DNA of 64,000 nt from a bacterium. GTDB taxonomy: Bacteria; UBA8248. How positions within the stretch are numbered: position 1 is the first letter of the stretch; each line of letters opens with the position of its first letter. Where the stretch lies: positions 1 through 64,000 of the forward strand of contig JAVEPB010000057.1 of the NCBI GenBank assembly GCA_030922375.1, read 5' to 3'. The position numbers were made by a program, and so were the translations under genes. This document shows, piece by piece, positions 37,339 through 46,126 of this stretch. Below the pieces are notes generated by a model, which saw nothing but the letters and a program-made list of their open reading frames with translations, had not been told where the DNA came from and did not search any database.

Positions 37339-39294
37339 TTATCCGGTAACCTCTTGGTTGGGGATCTCGCCAAATCCTTGCCCGAGAGTTTGAGCGATTC
37401 TCGACGCAAGACTCTCGGAATCAAGGCCATGATAACGAAGCACCTCCTCGTTCGTGCCGCATGCCGGAATTTCATCGAGCCCAAAGCGGGTGACCCTGAC
37501 TCCCCCGGACAATCCCAGCCCGGCGATAGCGGCGGCCAGCATCTCGCCTTGACCGCCCGCCGTGTAGTGATTGTCCACGGTGAACACTGACCGGCACTCT
37601 CCGAGGACGGCCCGAAGCCAATCGTCATCCACGCAGTTCAGCCAGGGCAGGTTGACCACCTTGAGGGCCACCCCGCGCCCTTCGCGGAGAGACTCCGCCG
37701 CCTTGTAGGCCTCGGCCAGCATCACCGGGCCGTAGGAGAAGAGAACAGCATCCGCCCCCTCTATCAGGGTCACTCCCCTCCCCTCCTCGAGGCGGTAATC
37801 CGCCGGAAGATCGAACGGAATCGCGCAGGGTATGGAAACCAGGCGTAAGTAAATGCTGGAAGACGCCTCTTCGGTGGCATAGTCAACCGCCATCCCCACT
37901 TCTCTCTCGCAGCAAGGCTCGAGCAGGGTCAGGTCCGGAACGGCAGCAAGCGCCGAGATGTCCCGTACGGACTGATGGGAATGCCCCGGGCCTCCCGGCA
38001 CCAGGCCGACCAGCGAGCCCACATAGATAATTTTCGTCTTCTCGGTAGCGTTATTGTAAATCTGCTCGTTGGCCCGGGGGGTCAAAAAACAGGCGAACGA
38101 ATGCACCACGGGCAGGAGACCCTTCAGCGCCATGCCTCCCGCCTGAGAAACCATGTCCTGCTCGGCGATTCCGCACTCGAAAAAACGGTCCGGAAACGAA
38201 TCGCGAAACGAGATCAGCCCGCAATCGAGTATCAGGTCCGCATCGAGCGCCACGAGACTGTTATTTTGCCTTCCTGCCTCGACAAGGGCCTTTTCGTACG
38301 CACCAACAAGCCTCTGCGCGTCCTCGGCAGGCGGGGTGCGCCTTGGCCGCGCTACCGGCTCCACCACCAGCGGCCCCGCATCCACCCCGGACAGGAGTTG
38401 ATTCGCCCGCTCGATCAACTCTTCGGCGGCCCTGGCATAAGTCTCCTCGTCGGGAGCGCCGCTGTGAAAACGGTAAAACTCCTCGTCCGTCTTCATAGAC
38501 GTGGATTCCATGGATGAAACGCCACGGCCCTTGATGGTATCGGCGATGATAATGGCAGGTTTTTTGGACGCCTTGGCCCCGGCGAGTTTTTCGGAGAGGG
38601 CGCCGAGATCGTGTCCGTCGCAGCGATCGACATGCCAACCGAAGCTTGCGAACTTCGAATCAAGATCCCCCAAGTCGCTTACGTTTTTCACCCAGGTGTC
38701 GGACTGGATCTTGTTGTGGTCGACGATGACCGTGATTTCCGCGAGGCCGCGATTGGCCGCCGACCCGAGCGACTCCCAAAGCTGCCCCTCCTGCAATTCC
38801 CCGTCCCCCGTCATGACATAGAGCCGGCAGTTTCGGCCCAGCATCCGGTTCGCCAGGGCCATCCCCTTCGCCTTCGATATTCCCATGCCGAGCGACCCCG
38901 TATTGGTCTCGATCAAAGGCGTGGAAACGTCGGGGTGCCCCGGGAGGCCGTTCAGACGGCGCAACTCGTGCAGCTTTTCAAAGGGCAACAGGCCCAACCC
39001 GATCATGACGGAATACAGGGCTGGCGCGTCGTGTCCCTTTGAGGAGAAAAAAACGTCCCCGGCGCCATCCTCATCCGGCGGATGGGTATTCAACTCGTTC
39101 AGATAGAGCCACGAAACGATATCCATGGACGAGAAGCTCGTCCCGATATGTCCGGAACCGGCGAAGGCAATCATGTAAAGGGTGTTGATGCGGCAAAGGG
39201 CCGCGAAGACCTCCGTTTTCGGCACGGGAGGACAATCGAGAGTCAGCAATCTGGTGAATTCGCTGCGGGGAACAAAATGCAATTCATCCATCAT
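37339..39294 (-). CDS. Full-length transketolase-like enzyme
   Basis: The 651-residue protein joins the N-terminal thiamine diphosphate domain and the C-terminal pyrimidine-binding and regulatory domains in one chain. Key segments are AGSGHIGTSFSSMDIVSWLY, SSKGHDAPALYSVM and the GDGELQEGQLWESLGSA cofactor motif. In the second half, ECGIAEQDMVSQAGGMAL holds the catalytic glutamate. It would move a two-carbon ketol unit between sugars. Transketolases in surface-glycan loci supply unusual sugar precursors, and this copy sits among ulosonic acid genes rather than pentose-phosphate genes. It is directly followed by the capsule-type transferase. Confidence 0.9.
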   Translation of the reverse strand: MMDELHFVPRSEFTRLLTLDCPPVPKTEVFAALCRINTLYMIAFAGSGHIGTSFSSMDIVSWLYLNELNTHPPDEDGAGDVFFSSKGHDAPALYSVMIGLGLLPFEKLHELRRLNGLPGHPDVSTPLIETNTGSLGMGISKAKGMALANRMLGRNCRLYVMTGDGELQEGQLWESLGSAANRGLAEITVIVDHNKIQSDTWVKNVSDLGDLDSKFASFGWHVDRCDGHDLGALSEKLAGAKASKKPAIIIADTIKGRGVSSMESTSMKTDEEFYRFHSGAPDEETYARAAEELIERANQLLSGVDAGPLVVEPVARPRRTPPAEDAQRLVGAYEKALVEAGRQNNSLVALDADLILDCGLISFRDSFPDRFFECGIAEQDMVSQAGGMALKGLLPVVHSFACFLTPRANEQIYNNATEKTKIIYVGSLVGLVPGGPGHSHQSVRDISALAAVPDLTLLEPCCEREVGMAVDYATEEASSSIYLRLVSIPCAIPFDLPADYRLEEGRGVTLIEGADAVLFSYGPVMLAEAYKAAESLREGRGVALKVVNLPWLNCVDDDWLRAVLGECRSVFTVDNHYTAGGQGEMLAAAIAGLGLSGGVRVTRFGLDEIPACGTNEEVLRYHGLDSESLASRIAQTLGQGFGEIPNQEVTG

Positions 39295-39344
39295 ATTTAC
39301 TTTCTTCTTTCAAGCCCAAATAAAGTAGCGTGAATGAAATGAAA

Positions 39345-40172
39345 CTACGCCCTCTCAAAAAGCAGATCGCCGACGCCGCTCGTCTGCTCTCCCCCTTCCA
39401 CACAAACGAATCCCGCTTGCGTCACCCGCTTTTTCACTTCTTCCCGGGTATTATCCCGCACCTCGACAAGAAAAGATTTCAGCCTGCCGTCGGCGAGGGT
39501 CCGCTCCGCCCCTTTTAAAATCAGACATTCATTTCCGTCAACATCGATCTTGAGCCGGTTGGGAAATTCCGGACGGAAAACATCGATAAATTCGTCGATG
39601 GAATAACCGAGGACCGTTTGGCGGAATTTATTCCGCGAGGCGTGCGGCTTGATGTCCACCTCTTCGGTCTGCTCGGCGCCGAAGGTGTGTTGAGCGCTGC
39701 CAATCTCCGTGCGCGACATATTCAGCTCGCTCAGTTCGGTTTTTTCATGCAGGGCGAGATTCAGGCTCGAGGCCCTGTCCTCCATTTCGTTAATTTCGAT
39801 ATTCTTCACCAAAACGAAGTAATTGACCGCGGCCGGCTCGAAGGCGAATACGCGCAACCCCCGTCCCGCGGCATAGAGGGTATAAACCCCGATATTGGCT
39901 CCGATATCCCAGAAAACGTCTCCCTCCGGAAATCCGTCTATCCATTCCATTACGTTTGGGCCTTTTATGTCGCTACGCTTGAAAGGCCATGTGGCTGGAC
40001 AATAAAACCTGATGTCCCCGTGTTTCGTTTGGGTGGTGATAACAGGGTCAAGGGATTCGATCAGGTATGAAAGCATGCGAAATCCGGCCCGGTATCCGAG
40101 AAAATTAGTGCTCATCATAATCAAGGAGCGAAAAATTTTGGCGAAAATCACGGCGAATTCAGGCCGTTTCAT
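39345..40172 (-). CDS. FkbM family methyltransferase
   Basis: The 275-residue protein has the FkbM pattern: DVFWDIGANIGVYTLYAAG as motif I, VFAFEPAAVNYFVLVKNI and FPNRLKIDVDGNECLILKGA near the C-terminal half. FkbM enzymes O-methylate sugars and polyketides and are frequent in LPS and capsule loci. It lies 50 bases from the transketolase gene and 140 bases from the aldehyde dehydrogenase gene. The substrate is probably a sugar of this locus. Confidence 0.87.
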   Translation of the reverse strand: MKRPEFAVIFAKIFRSLIMMSTNFLGYRAGFRMLSYLIESLDPVITTQTKHGDIRFYCPATWPFKRSDIKGPNVMEWIDGFPEGDVFWDIGANIGVYTLYAAGRGLRVFAFEPAAVNYFVLVKNIEINEMEDRASSLNLALHEKTELSELNMSRTEIGSAQHTFGAEQTEEVDIKPHASRNKFRQTVLGYSIDEFIDVFRPEFPNRLKIDVDGNECLILKGAERTLADGRLKSFLVEVRDNTREEVKKRVTQAGFVCVEGGEQTSGVGDLLFERA

Positions 40173-40314
40173 GAGGCTCTCCAGATTAAAAGGTCGAATC
40201 GGAAATGCCGCCGGCGTTATCGATTAAAAGGAACGAAGACCTCTGTTGGCCCTTGTTGGCCGGGCAAAAAAGGCACTCGGGCGGTTACGGTTCTTTCCCG
40301 ACGATCTTTGAGCT

Positions 40315-41787
40315 TTAAATATTTCCCGGGTCAACAGTGAAGGAAATGGTTTTTGTTTCCGAGTAAACGTCAAGCGCCTCGACGCCCGGCTCACGGGAGC
40401 CGTTGCCCGAAACGCCAAAACCCCCGAAAGGATAGTGGGGCTCGCTGCCGTATGTGCCGGCGTTGACGTTCACGGCCCCGGCCCGGACATGGCGGGTGAA
40501 TTGCACAGCGCGGTCCACGTTTTTCGTGTGGATAGCCGCCGTCAGGCCGTAATCGTTGTCATTAACCGCGTCCACCGCCTCCGCGAAATCCTTGACCCGG
40601 TATAGCACCGCAATAGGTCCGAACAATTCCCGATTACCGAGTTCATCGTCCTGCGCCACGTTTTCAAGAACGGTGGGGGCGATGTAAAACCCCGAGGAAT
40701 GCGCCGAATCGTCAATGCGGCTGCCCCCGGCCGCCACGCGGGCCCCTCTCCCCTCCGCCGACTCGATGGCCTCGAGCATGGCGCTGAGCTGACGCTCATT
40801 AATGACCGGTCCAAAGTCATCGCCGTCTGAGGGGCCCACCTTTAATTCCCCGGTTCGCTCAACGAGCAGATCTCGGAATTTTTCATACACCGAATCGAAA
40901 ACAATAATGCGGCTTGAGGCGGCGCATCGCTGTCCGGCATTCGAAAAAGAAGAAAGAATCGTCCATCTCACGGCGTTTTCCAAATCGGCGTCATCGCAGA
41001 CAACAAGGGGATTTTTTCCTCCCAGTTCCAGGGATACCTTGGCCAAACGCTTGCCCGCGGCGACCGCGACCAGCCGGCCCACCCGGGTTGACCCGGTAAA
41101 ACTGACGACGCCGACATCTTCGTGTTCAACGAGGGGCGCCCCTGCCTCCTCTCCGTAGCCATGAACCACATTAAGGACACCCGGAGGCAAACCGACCTCG
41201 TGAGCAATCAGCGCAAAAATCCATGCCGTGGCGGGGGTGTCCTCCGCTGACTTGAGGACCACGCCATTTCCACATACAAGCGCCGGAAAAACTTTCCAGG
41301 CCACATTCGCAATCGGGGTGTTCGCGGCGATGATCAACCCGGCCACGCCCACGGGGCACCGGACCGTCATGGCGTACTTGTGGGGCGTGCCGCTCGTCAG
41401 GGTGCGTCCGTACATGCGCATTCCCTCTCCGGCGAAAAACTCGGCCAGCTGGATAGCCCCGCCCGTCTCGCCGAGGGCCTCCCCGGGAGATTTTCCGGTC
41501 TCCTCCGCCACCACATCGGCGATTTCCTTTTGCCGCCTGCGCATCGTTATCGCCACATCGAGAAGAATGCGGCCCCGCTCCACAGGCGAGCACGCGGCCC
41601 AGGCGGGCTGACTCCGTTTCGCCGCCGCGACCGCTTCGCGGACGTCTCCCACTCCCGACTGAGCACTCATGCACATCCGCGCACCGGTGGCCGGATTCAG
41701 TTTTTCAAACACCTTGCCGTCCGCTGCTGAAAGCTGCTTGCCGCCGATCCAGTTCGGGATTTCCCGAGGCAATTGCTCGACTACCAT
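40315..41787 (-). CDS. NAD(P)-dependent aldehyde dehydrogenase
   Basis: The 490-residue protein is a classical ALDH. It has the cofactor segment SFTGSTRVGRLVA, the catalytic glutamate in SLELGGKNPLVV and the catalytic cysteine in SNAGQRCAASSRI. It oxidises an aldehyde to the acid. The position between a transketolase/FkbM pair and an SDR/HAD/NeuB group suggests that it makes a carboxylate on a sugar of the same pathway. It may instead oxidise a small aldehyde to feed the aldolase. It is ten bases from the SDR gene, so the two are co-transcribed. Confidence 0.9.
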   Translation of the reverse strand: MVVEQLPREIPNWIGGKQLSAADGKVFEKLNPATGARMCMSAQSGVGDVREAVAAAKRSQPAWAACSPVERGRILLDVAITMRRRQKEIADVVAEETGKSPGEALGETGGAIQLAEFFAGEGMRMYGRTLTSGTPHKYAMTVRCPVGVAGLIIAANTPIANVAWKVFPALVCGNGVVLKSAEDTPATAWIFALIAHEVGLPPGVLNVVHGYGEEAGAPLVEHEDVGVVSFTGSTRVGRLVAVAAGKRLAKVSLELGGKNPLVVCDDADLENAVRWTILSSFSNAGQRCAASSRIIVFDSVYEKFRDLLVERTGELKVGPSDGDDFGPVINERQLSAMLEAIESAEGRGARVAAGGSRIDDSAHSSGFYIAPTVLENVAQDDELGNRELFGPIAVLYRVKDFAEAVDAVNDNDYGLTAAIHTKNVDRAVQFTRHVRAGAVNVNAGTYGSEPHYPFGGFGVSGNGSREPGVEALDVYSETKTISFTVDPGNI

Positions 41788-41797
41788 TTCCGGAATC

Positions 41798-42616
41798 TCA
41801 CCATGCTGTCCACCCGCCGTCGATGACCAGATTGGAACCCGTCATGTAAGAAGAGGCGCCCGAAAGAAGGAACACAATCGCGCCCTCGTAGTCCTCCGGC
41901 CGCGCCATCCGGCCGAGAGGAACCCGGCCGGTGTAGTTTTTCAGGAAAATCTCGTCCTGATCGTTGAACACGCCACCGAAGGTGACCGTGTTTACCCGCA
42001 CCCCTCTCCCACCCCAGTAGGTCGCCAGGTAGCGCGTCAGGTTGAACAGCGCCGATTTAGAAGCCGAGTAGGCGACCGGCTTAAAAAAATTATCGCCGGA
42101 CTCTCTCCGGTAGGCATACAAGCCCTGATCCGGAGAAACCAGGCCGTAAATCGAGGACACATTGACTATGGAGCCCCGGCCCGCCTCGGCCATGCGCCCG
42201 CCGATCACCTGGCAGGCCTGGAAGACGCCCTTCACGTTCACGGACATCACCTTGTCCCAGGAGGCCTCCGGATACGTCTCGAATGGGCCGTTCTCCTCAA
42301 TCGGGGCATCAGGAGGAGAGTCCAGCGCCGCGTTGTTAATGAGACCGTCCGGAGTGTCCCACTCCCCCTCAACGCACCCAAGCGCAGCCTCGAGGCTTCC
42401 GCGATCGGTCACGTCCGCTTCGAGTACAATCAGGCGCCCACCCTCCCGCGCCGAATGCAAGTCGGGCGGAAGCCGGGTCTCCTCAACGCCAACGTCGAAG
42501 ATGGCCACCCGCGCTCCGCGGGTCATGAGAGTCTGCGTATACCGCCGTCCGAGCTGACCCAGGCCGCCCGTGATGACTATAACCGAATCGTCAATGCTGA
42601 ATAAATCTTCGTTCAC
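41798..42616 (-). CDS. Short-chain dehydrogenase/reductase
   Basis: The 272-residue protein is a classical SDR: VIVITGGLGQLGRRY is the dinucleotide-binding loop, NNAALD and the serine of VSSIYGL follow, and the catalytic YSASKSALF gives Tyr-x-x-x-Lys. The SASKSALFNLTRYLA stretch and C-terminal YMTGSNLVIDGGWTAW are typical. It is preceded by the HAD phosphatase (38 bases) and followed by the aldehyde dehydrogenase (ten bases). It would reduce or oxidise a keto or hydroxyl group of the pathway sugar. The GTG start lacks a strong ribosome-binding site. Confidence 0.88.
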   Translation of the reverse strand: MNEDLFSIDDSVIVITGGLGQLGRRYTQTLMTRGARVAIFDVGVEETRLPPDLHSAREGGRLIVLEADVTDRGSLEAALGCVEGEWDTPDGLINNAALDSPPDAPIEENGPFETYPEASWDKVMSVNVKGVFQACQVIGGRMAEAGRGSIVNVSSIYGLVSPDQGLYAYRRESGDNFFKPVAYSASKSALFNLTRYLATYWGGRGVRVNTVTFGGVFNDQDEIFLKNYTGRVPLGRMARPEDYEGAIVFLLSGASSYMTGSNLVIDGGWTAW

Positions 42617-42654
42617 AAAAGTTCTCTATCCGGCGGCATTAAAAATAAGGAATG

Positions 42655-43194
42655 TCAATCAGCGCGAGAGCCGAGGACCTGTTCGAAAATATCGCATACC
42701 TCGCGAACGGCTCCGTAACCACCCGGCGCTAGGGTCCGGTATGCCGCAACGGAAGCGACATCGGGGTGCGCATCCTGCACAACGATGGGCAGATGAACTT
42801 TTTCCAGACAGGTCAGATCGTTCACGTCATTTCCAACGAACGCGGCCTGATCGAATGTCAATTTTCGTTCCCCGAGAATTCTTTCCAGGGCCGAGGGTTT
42901 GTCCTCGCACCCCTGAACGCACAGCACACCCAGTTTCTTGGCGCGGGCGCTCACCACCGGATTCACCTCGGTCGATATGATGACCGCCCCCACCCCAAAA
43001 CGCGCCAGCTTCGCCAGGCCGATTCCGTCCGCCCGGCTACACCGGACCGCCTCGCGGCCATCCTCGAAGACATAGACCGAGTTGTCCGTGAAAACGCCAT
43101 CGAAGTCGAATCCGACAAGGCGTACCCGGCATACCCTTTCGGCCACTTCGAGGCTTAGGGATATTCCTCCTGTCATGGCTTCACCGCGGCTCAT
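42655..43194 (-). CDS. KdsC-like HAD-family phosphatase
   Basis: The 179-residue protein has the HAD nucleophile motif FDFDGVFTDNS (Asp30 and Asp32), the capless layout of KdsC, and IISTEVNPVVSARAKKLGV, AFVGNDVNDLTCLEKV near the end. KdsC removes phosphate from KDO 8-phosphate, and related enzymes act on acylneuraminate 9-phosphate. The start overlaps the NeuB-like synthase stop by ATGA, so the pair should act in sequence: condensation to a phosphorylated ulosonate, then dephosphorylation. That pattern differs from the pseudaminic pathway, which needs no phosphatase. Confidence 0.88.
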   Translation of the reverse strand: MSRGEAMTGGISLSLEVAERVCRVRLVGFDFDGVFTDNSVYVFEDGREAVRCSRADGIGLAKLARFGVGAVIISTEVNPVVSARAKKLGVLCVQGCEDKPSALERILGERKLTFDQAAFVGNDVNDLTCLEKVHLPIVVQDAHPDVASVAAYRTLAPGGYGAVREVCDIFEQVLGSRAD

Positions 43195-44246
43195 GCTTCC
43201 CGAACATCTTCAAACATGATGTTTTCGTCTTCATCGATCGGGCGAACGATCTCCTTGCCGATCAGATTTTCCAATTCGTAGGGAGGAAGCCCGTCCCCGG
43301 GGGATTTCAGGCATACGTCGCCTTCCTGAAGCACATGGCCGCCGGGCAGACTCCGGGACGCCACCAATTTTTTACTCATCTTATAAAGGGGGCTTTCCTC
43401 GCTTTCATATTTTCGCTTTAGGCCGTCGCCCAGCGCCACCCTGGCCCGCTTGATATCCCTGACCACCCGCCTCATTCCGTTGCCTTCCATTGAAAAGGCG
43501 TGATCGGAGCCTTTCAAGGAACGATTGAGGGTGAAATGTTTTTCAATCACCCGCGCTCCGATCACATAAGCGACCAAAGCCATTGCGATTCCGTTGTCGT
43601 GAGAAGAAAGTCCAATAACATTATCCGGAAACCGCTCGCGGTAGGTTTCGATTACCCTTAAATTCAATTCCTCGAACTCCGCCGGATAACCCGCCGTGCA
43701 CTGCATCAGGCACAAGTTCGGATTGATCGGCATCACCGTTTCATACGCCCTGACGACATCCTCCATGCTGCCCCCGCCCGTACTGACGAACATGGGCTTT
43801 TGAAATTGAGCGACGTACTTGAGGAGGGGCGTGTTTTTCAAGTCGCCCGAAGCGATCTTATACGCCGGCGCGTTCAGATCCTCCAGGAAATCGGCACTCA
43901 CAAAATCGAACGCCGTGGAAAAAAAAGTGACGCCCAATTCGCCGCAATAGCGGAAAAGCTCCTCGTACTCTTCCCGTCCGAACTCAAGCGCCTCGCGGTG
44001 TGTTCCGTAGGTGCCGCCGTAGCTGTTGCGATTATCATACGAGCTGGCGAACATCTCTTTCGTGAACAGGGTCGGGTTATCTCTCTTTTGAAGTTTTACC
44101 GCGTTAACGCCGCACTCTTTTGCACTGTGAAATAATTGTTTCGCTTTATCGAGATCTCCCTGATGGTTGTGTCCGATCTCGGCGATTATGTAACAATCGC
44201 TTTCATCGTTGATTGTAAAACCATCGACAATGAGTTCTCTTGCCAT
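43191..44246 (-). CDS. neuB: NeuB-family ulosonic acid synthase with SAF domain
   Basis: The 351-residue protein has the NeuB TIM barrel (YIIAEIGHNHQGDLDKAKQL, VKLQKRDNP, PAYKIASGDLKNTPLL, STGGGSMEDV, VIEKHFTLNRSLKGSDHAFS) and a C-terminal SAF antifreeze-like domain (LQEGDVCLKSPGDGLPPYE). It condenses phosphoenolpyruvate with a sugar aldehyde to make a 2-keto-3-deoxy acid. The segment HNHQG and DHAFSMEG fit NeuB proteins that take phosphorylated or simple substrates, but the acceptor cannot be fixed. The downstream phosphatase suggests a phosphorylated acceptor. It heads the synthase-phosphatase-SDR-ALDH series. Confidence 0.88.
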   Translation of the reverse strand: MARELIVDGFTINDESDCYIIAEIGHNHQGDLDKAKQLFHSAKECGVNAVKLQKRDNPTLFTKEMFASSYDNRNSYGGTYGTHREALEFGREEYEELFRYCGELGVTFFSTAFDFVSADFLEDLNAPAYKIASGDLKNTPLLKYVAQFQKPMFVSTGGGSMEDVVRAYETVMPINPNLCLMQCTAGYPAEFEELNLRVIETYRERFPDNVIGLSSHDNGIAMALVAYVIGARVIEKHFTLNRSLKGSDHAFSMEGNGMRRVVRDIKRARVALGDGLKRKYESEESPLYKMSKKLVASRSLPGGHVLQEGDVCLKSPGDGLPPYELENLIGKEIVRPIDEDENIMFEDVREA

Positions 44247-44369
44247 TGAGAAAATCCTCTTCCTTTACCGTCAGAATTTATGGATGCGCCCTTCATTTTG
44301 AAGACAGGAAATGACCGGACAATTCAAAACCTGCATTACAATCAAGTGCAAAAACTGAAAAGATGAGCG

Positions 44370-45146
44370 TCACCTTTTCTCGTACCTGCAAATTAGAATT
44401 GAAGAATATTTTCTCGCAACGCCTTTCATGAGATTCGACGGAAACCGCTCCGATATAAAAGGATTTAGACGGACGAACCTATCGAGTATATGAGGGATTA
44501 AAAGAAGATTCACAAATCTTGCCTCCGTAATCTCCAAGCCGTAGCCATTGCCCAACGATGCCATCTGAGATTCTGTGTATCTTTTATGTTTTATTCTTTC
44601 ATCTTTGACATACCCCTCAGCTTTCTTTGGTTTTTTCGAAGGAATCAAGGATTTCTTCAGCCGCCGCACGGGGGCCATGAAATCGATAAATCTTTGCTCC
44701 CTCTCTCGTGCGATGTTATCTCCATTAGGGACGGCAATAATAGCCGTACCTCCCTTTTTCGTAATCCGGCTGATTTCGGTAAAATGGGCTTCGGGCTCGT
44801 CGTAGTATTCAAGAACACCTATTGATAAAACCAGGTCCGCGAAATTGTCTGAAAGGCCCGATTTATCGCCGTCACCCACGGAAAACTCGTAATCAGGATA
44901 TAATTTTCGGCATTCGACAACCATTTTTTCCGATATATCGATTCCGTGATAATTGGACTCGGCGGGATTAAAAAGAGGTGCATAGTCTCCGGTACCGCAC
45001 CCCACGTCCACAACGACGCCGAATCGGTGGTCTTGGACCATCGCCCGAACCACGTCTCGCCGCGAACGGAAAGAATACTGTTCCAACCGATCATGCCACT
45101 TCGCAGCATACTGATCGAAATGATTGGCAACTACGTCCTTACTCAT
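44370..45146 (-). CDS. Class I SAM-dependent methyltransferase
   Basis: The 258-residue protein has the motifs VVDVGCGTGDYAPLF, YHGIDISEKMV, ADLVLSIGVLEYYDEPEAH and TKKGGTAIIAVPNG in order, as expected for Methyltransf_11/25 enzymes. The C-terminal half (ITEARFVNLLLIPHIL) may contact a hydrophobic partner such as a polyprenyl-linked substrate. It is about 90 bases from the deacetylase gene. The substrate is unknown. It is somewhat more AT-rich than its neighbours. Confidence 0.82.
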   Translation of the reverse strand: MSKDVVANHFDQYAAKWHDRLEQYSFRSRRDVVRAMVQDHRFGVVVDVGCGTGDYAPLFNPAESNYHGIDISEKMVVECRKLYPDYEFSVGDGDKSGLSDNFADLVLSIGVLEYYDEPEAHFTEISRITKKGGTAIIAVPNGDNIAREREQRFIDFMAPVRRLKKSLIPSKKPKKAEGYVKDERIKHKRYTESQMASLGNGYGLEITEARFVNLLLIPHILDRFVRLNPFISERFPSNLMKGVARKYSSILICRYEKR

Positions 45147-45235
45147 CGCTACCAGACCTCACAGAATTCAGTGAAAATTGTTATTATGAAAATCTTCACT
45201 ATCGGGGAAACCATCAAGACAAGGAACAACAGGAT

Positions 45236-46093
45236 TCAGGAATTTACATAAGAGTGAAAATAGTAATTTTCCTCGGCGCTTCTATCAAAATAAATGCCGG
45301 CAAGTTCGATGTAGTCCGCAATCGGCAGCACAAAAAAGGCCTCGACATATCGGGCCCCTTTGGGCCGGTTCAAAAATCGGCTATTGAACGCATTTTGCCC
45401 CAGGGAGAAATGGGCCCAGTCGCGGGATTCCATCTGCGACTCAAACAAACGTAGCGCCTGGGCTTTTTCCTCTTTTTCATCGGTAATATCTACAATTACG
45501 TTAGGCGGCAGTACCGTGTAAACTTGATATCCCCAAACTTCGATAGACAAATTTATTTTTCCGGCGCGGAAAGATTCAAGCAGCACATGGTTAACGCGCC
45601 GGTGATCGTCATGGTCGTCAAGAAAAAAGGGAAGAAAAATCGTTTCCGGCCGGAATTCCTTGATGCAGTCCGCCAGCACCGAAGCGGCGGACCCGAGGGG
45701 AATGTTTCTCAACGGAAATTCCAGAAATTCGGTTCCGTATCCAATCCTCTCGGCGACCCGGAGAGCCTCCTTAGCAGCAGGAGACGAACTCTCACCGGCA
45801 ACATAAACCGTCTTTATTTCCGCGCCATTTTGAATCGCTTTTATCAGGGTTCCCCCCGGCCCTAATATTTCATCGTCGGTATGAGGAGAAATCACAAAAA
45901 TGCGTTTCCCTTTGGGGGAATCCAATACTTGTGGTGTCAGGTTTCGCGTAAATCTCATTGTTCCCATCACATCCGCGCAAGCTTGCAGGTCTCCCAAGGA
46001 CACCCAATCCTTAATAAAAAACCTGTACGCTTTCCGATCAAGAAGATATTGCTTGATCCGATCCTTAAACGCGGAGAAACCAGCCATTACCAT
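45236..46093 (-). CDS. PIG-L family deacetylase
   Basis: The 285-residue protein has the LmbE/PIG-L fold. The metal-binding motif reads ISPHTDDEILGPGGTLIKA, where most relatives have PHPDDE. The second metal-binding part is in LPFFLDDHDDHRRVNHVLLE. Such enzymes remove N-acetyl groups from GlcNAc-type sugars or sugar lipids using zinc. An ATG at 46093 is preferred over the TTG at 46102. It lies between the methyltransferase and the ABC exporter, in a position fit to trim the glycan or its precursor. Confidence 0.85.
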   Translation of the reverse strand: MVMAGFSAFKDRIKQYLLDRKAYRFFIKDWVSLGDLQACADVMGTMRFTRNLTPQVLDSPKGKRIFVISPHTDDEILGPGGTLIKAIQNGAEIKTVYVAGESSSPAAKEALRVAERIGYGTEFLEFPLRNIPLGSAASVLADCIKEFRPETIFLPFFLDDHDDHRRVNHVLLESFRAGKINLSIEVWGYQVYTVLPPNVIVDITDEKEEKAQALRLFESQMESRDWAHFSLGQNAFNSRFLNRPKGARYVEAFFVLPIADYIELAGIYFDRSAEENYYFHSYVNS

Positions 46094-46126
46094 CTTCCAC
46101 AAAACATATCGAAATCGGCCTTCTGC

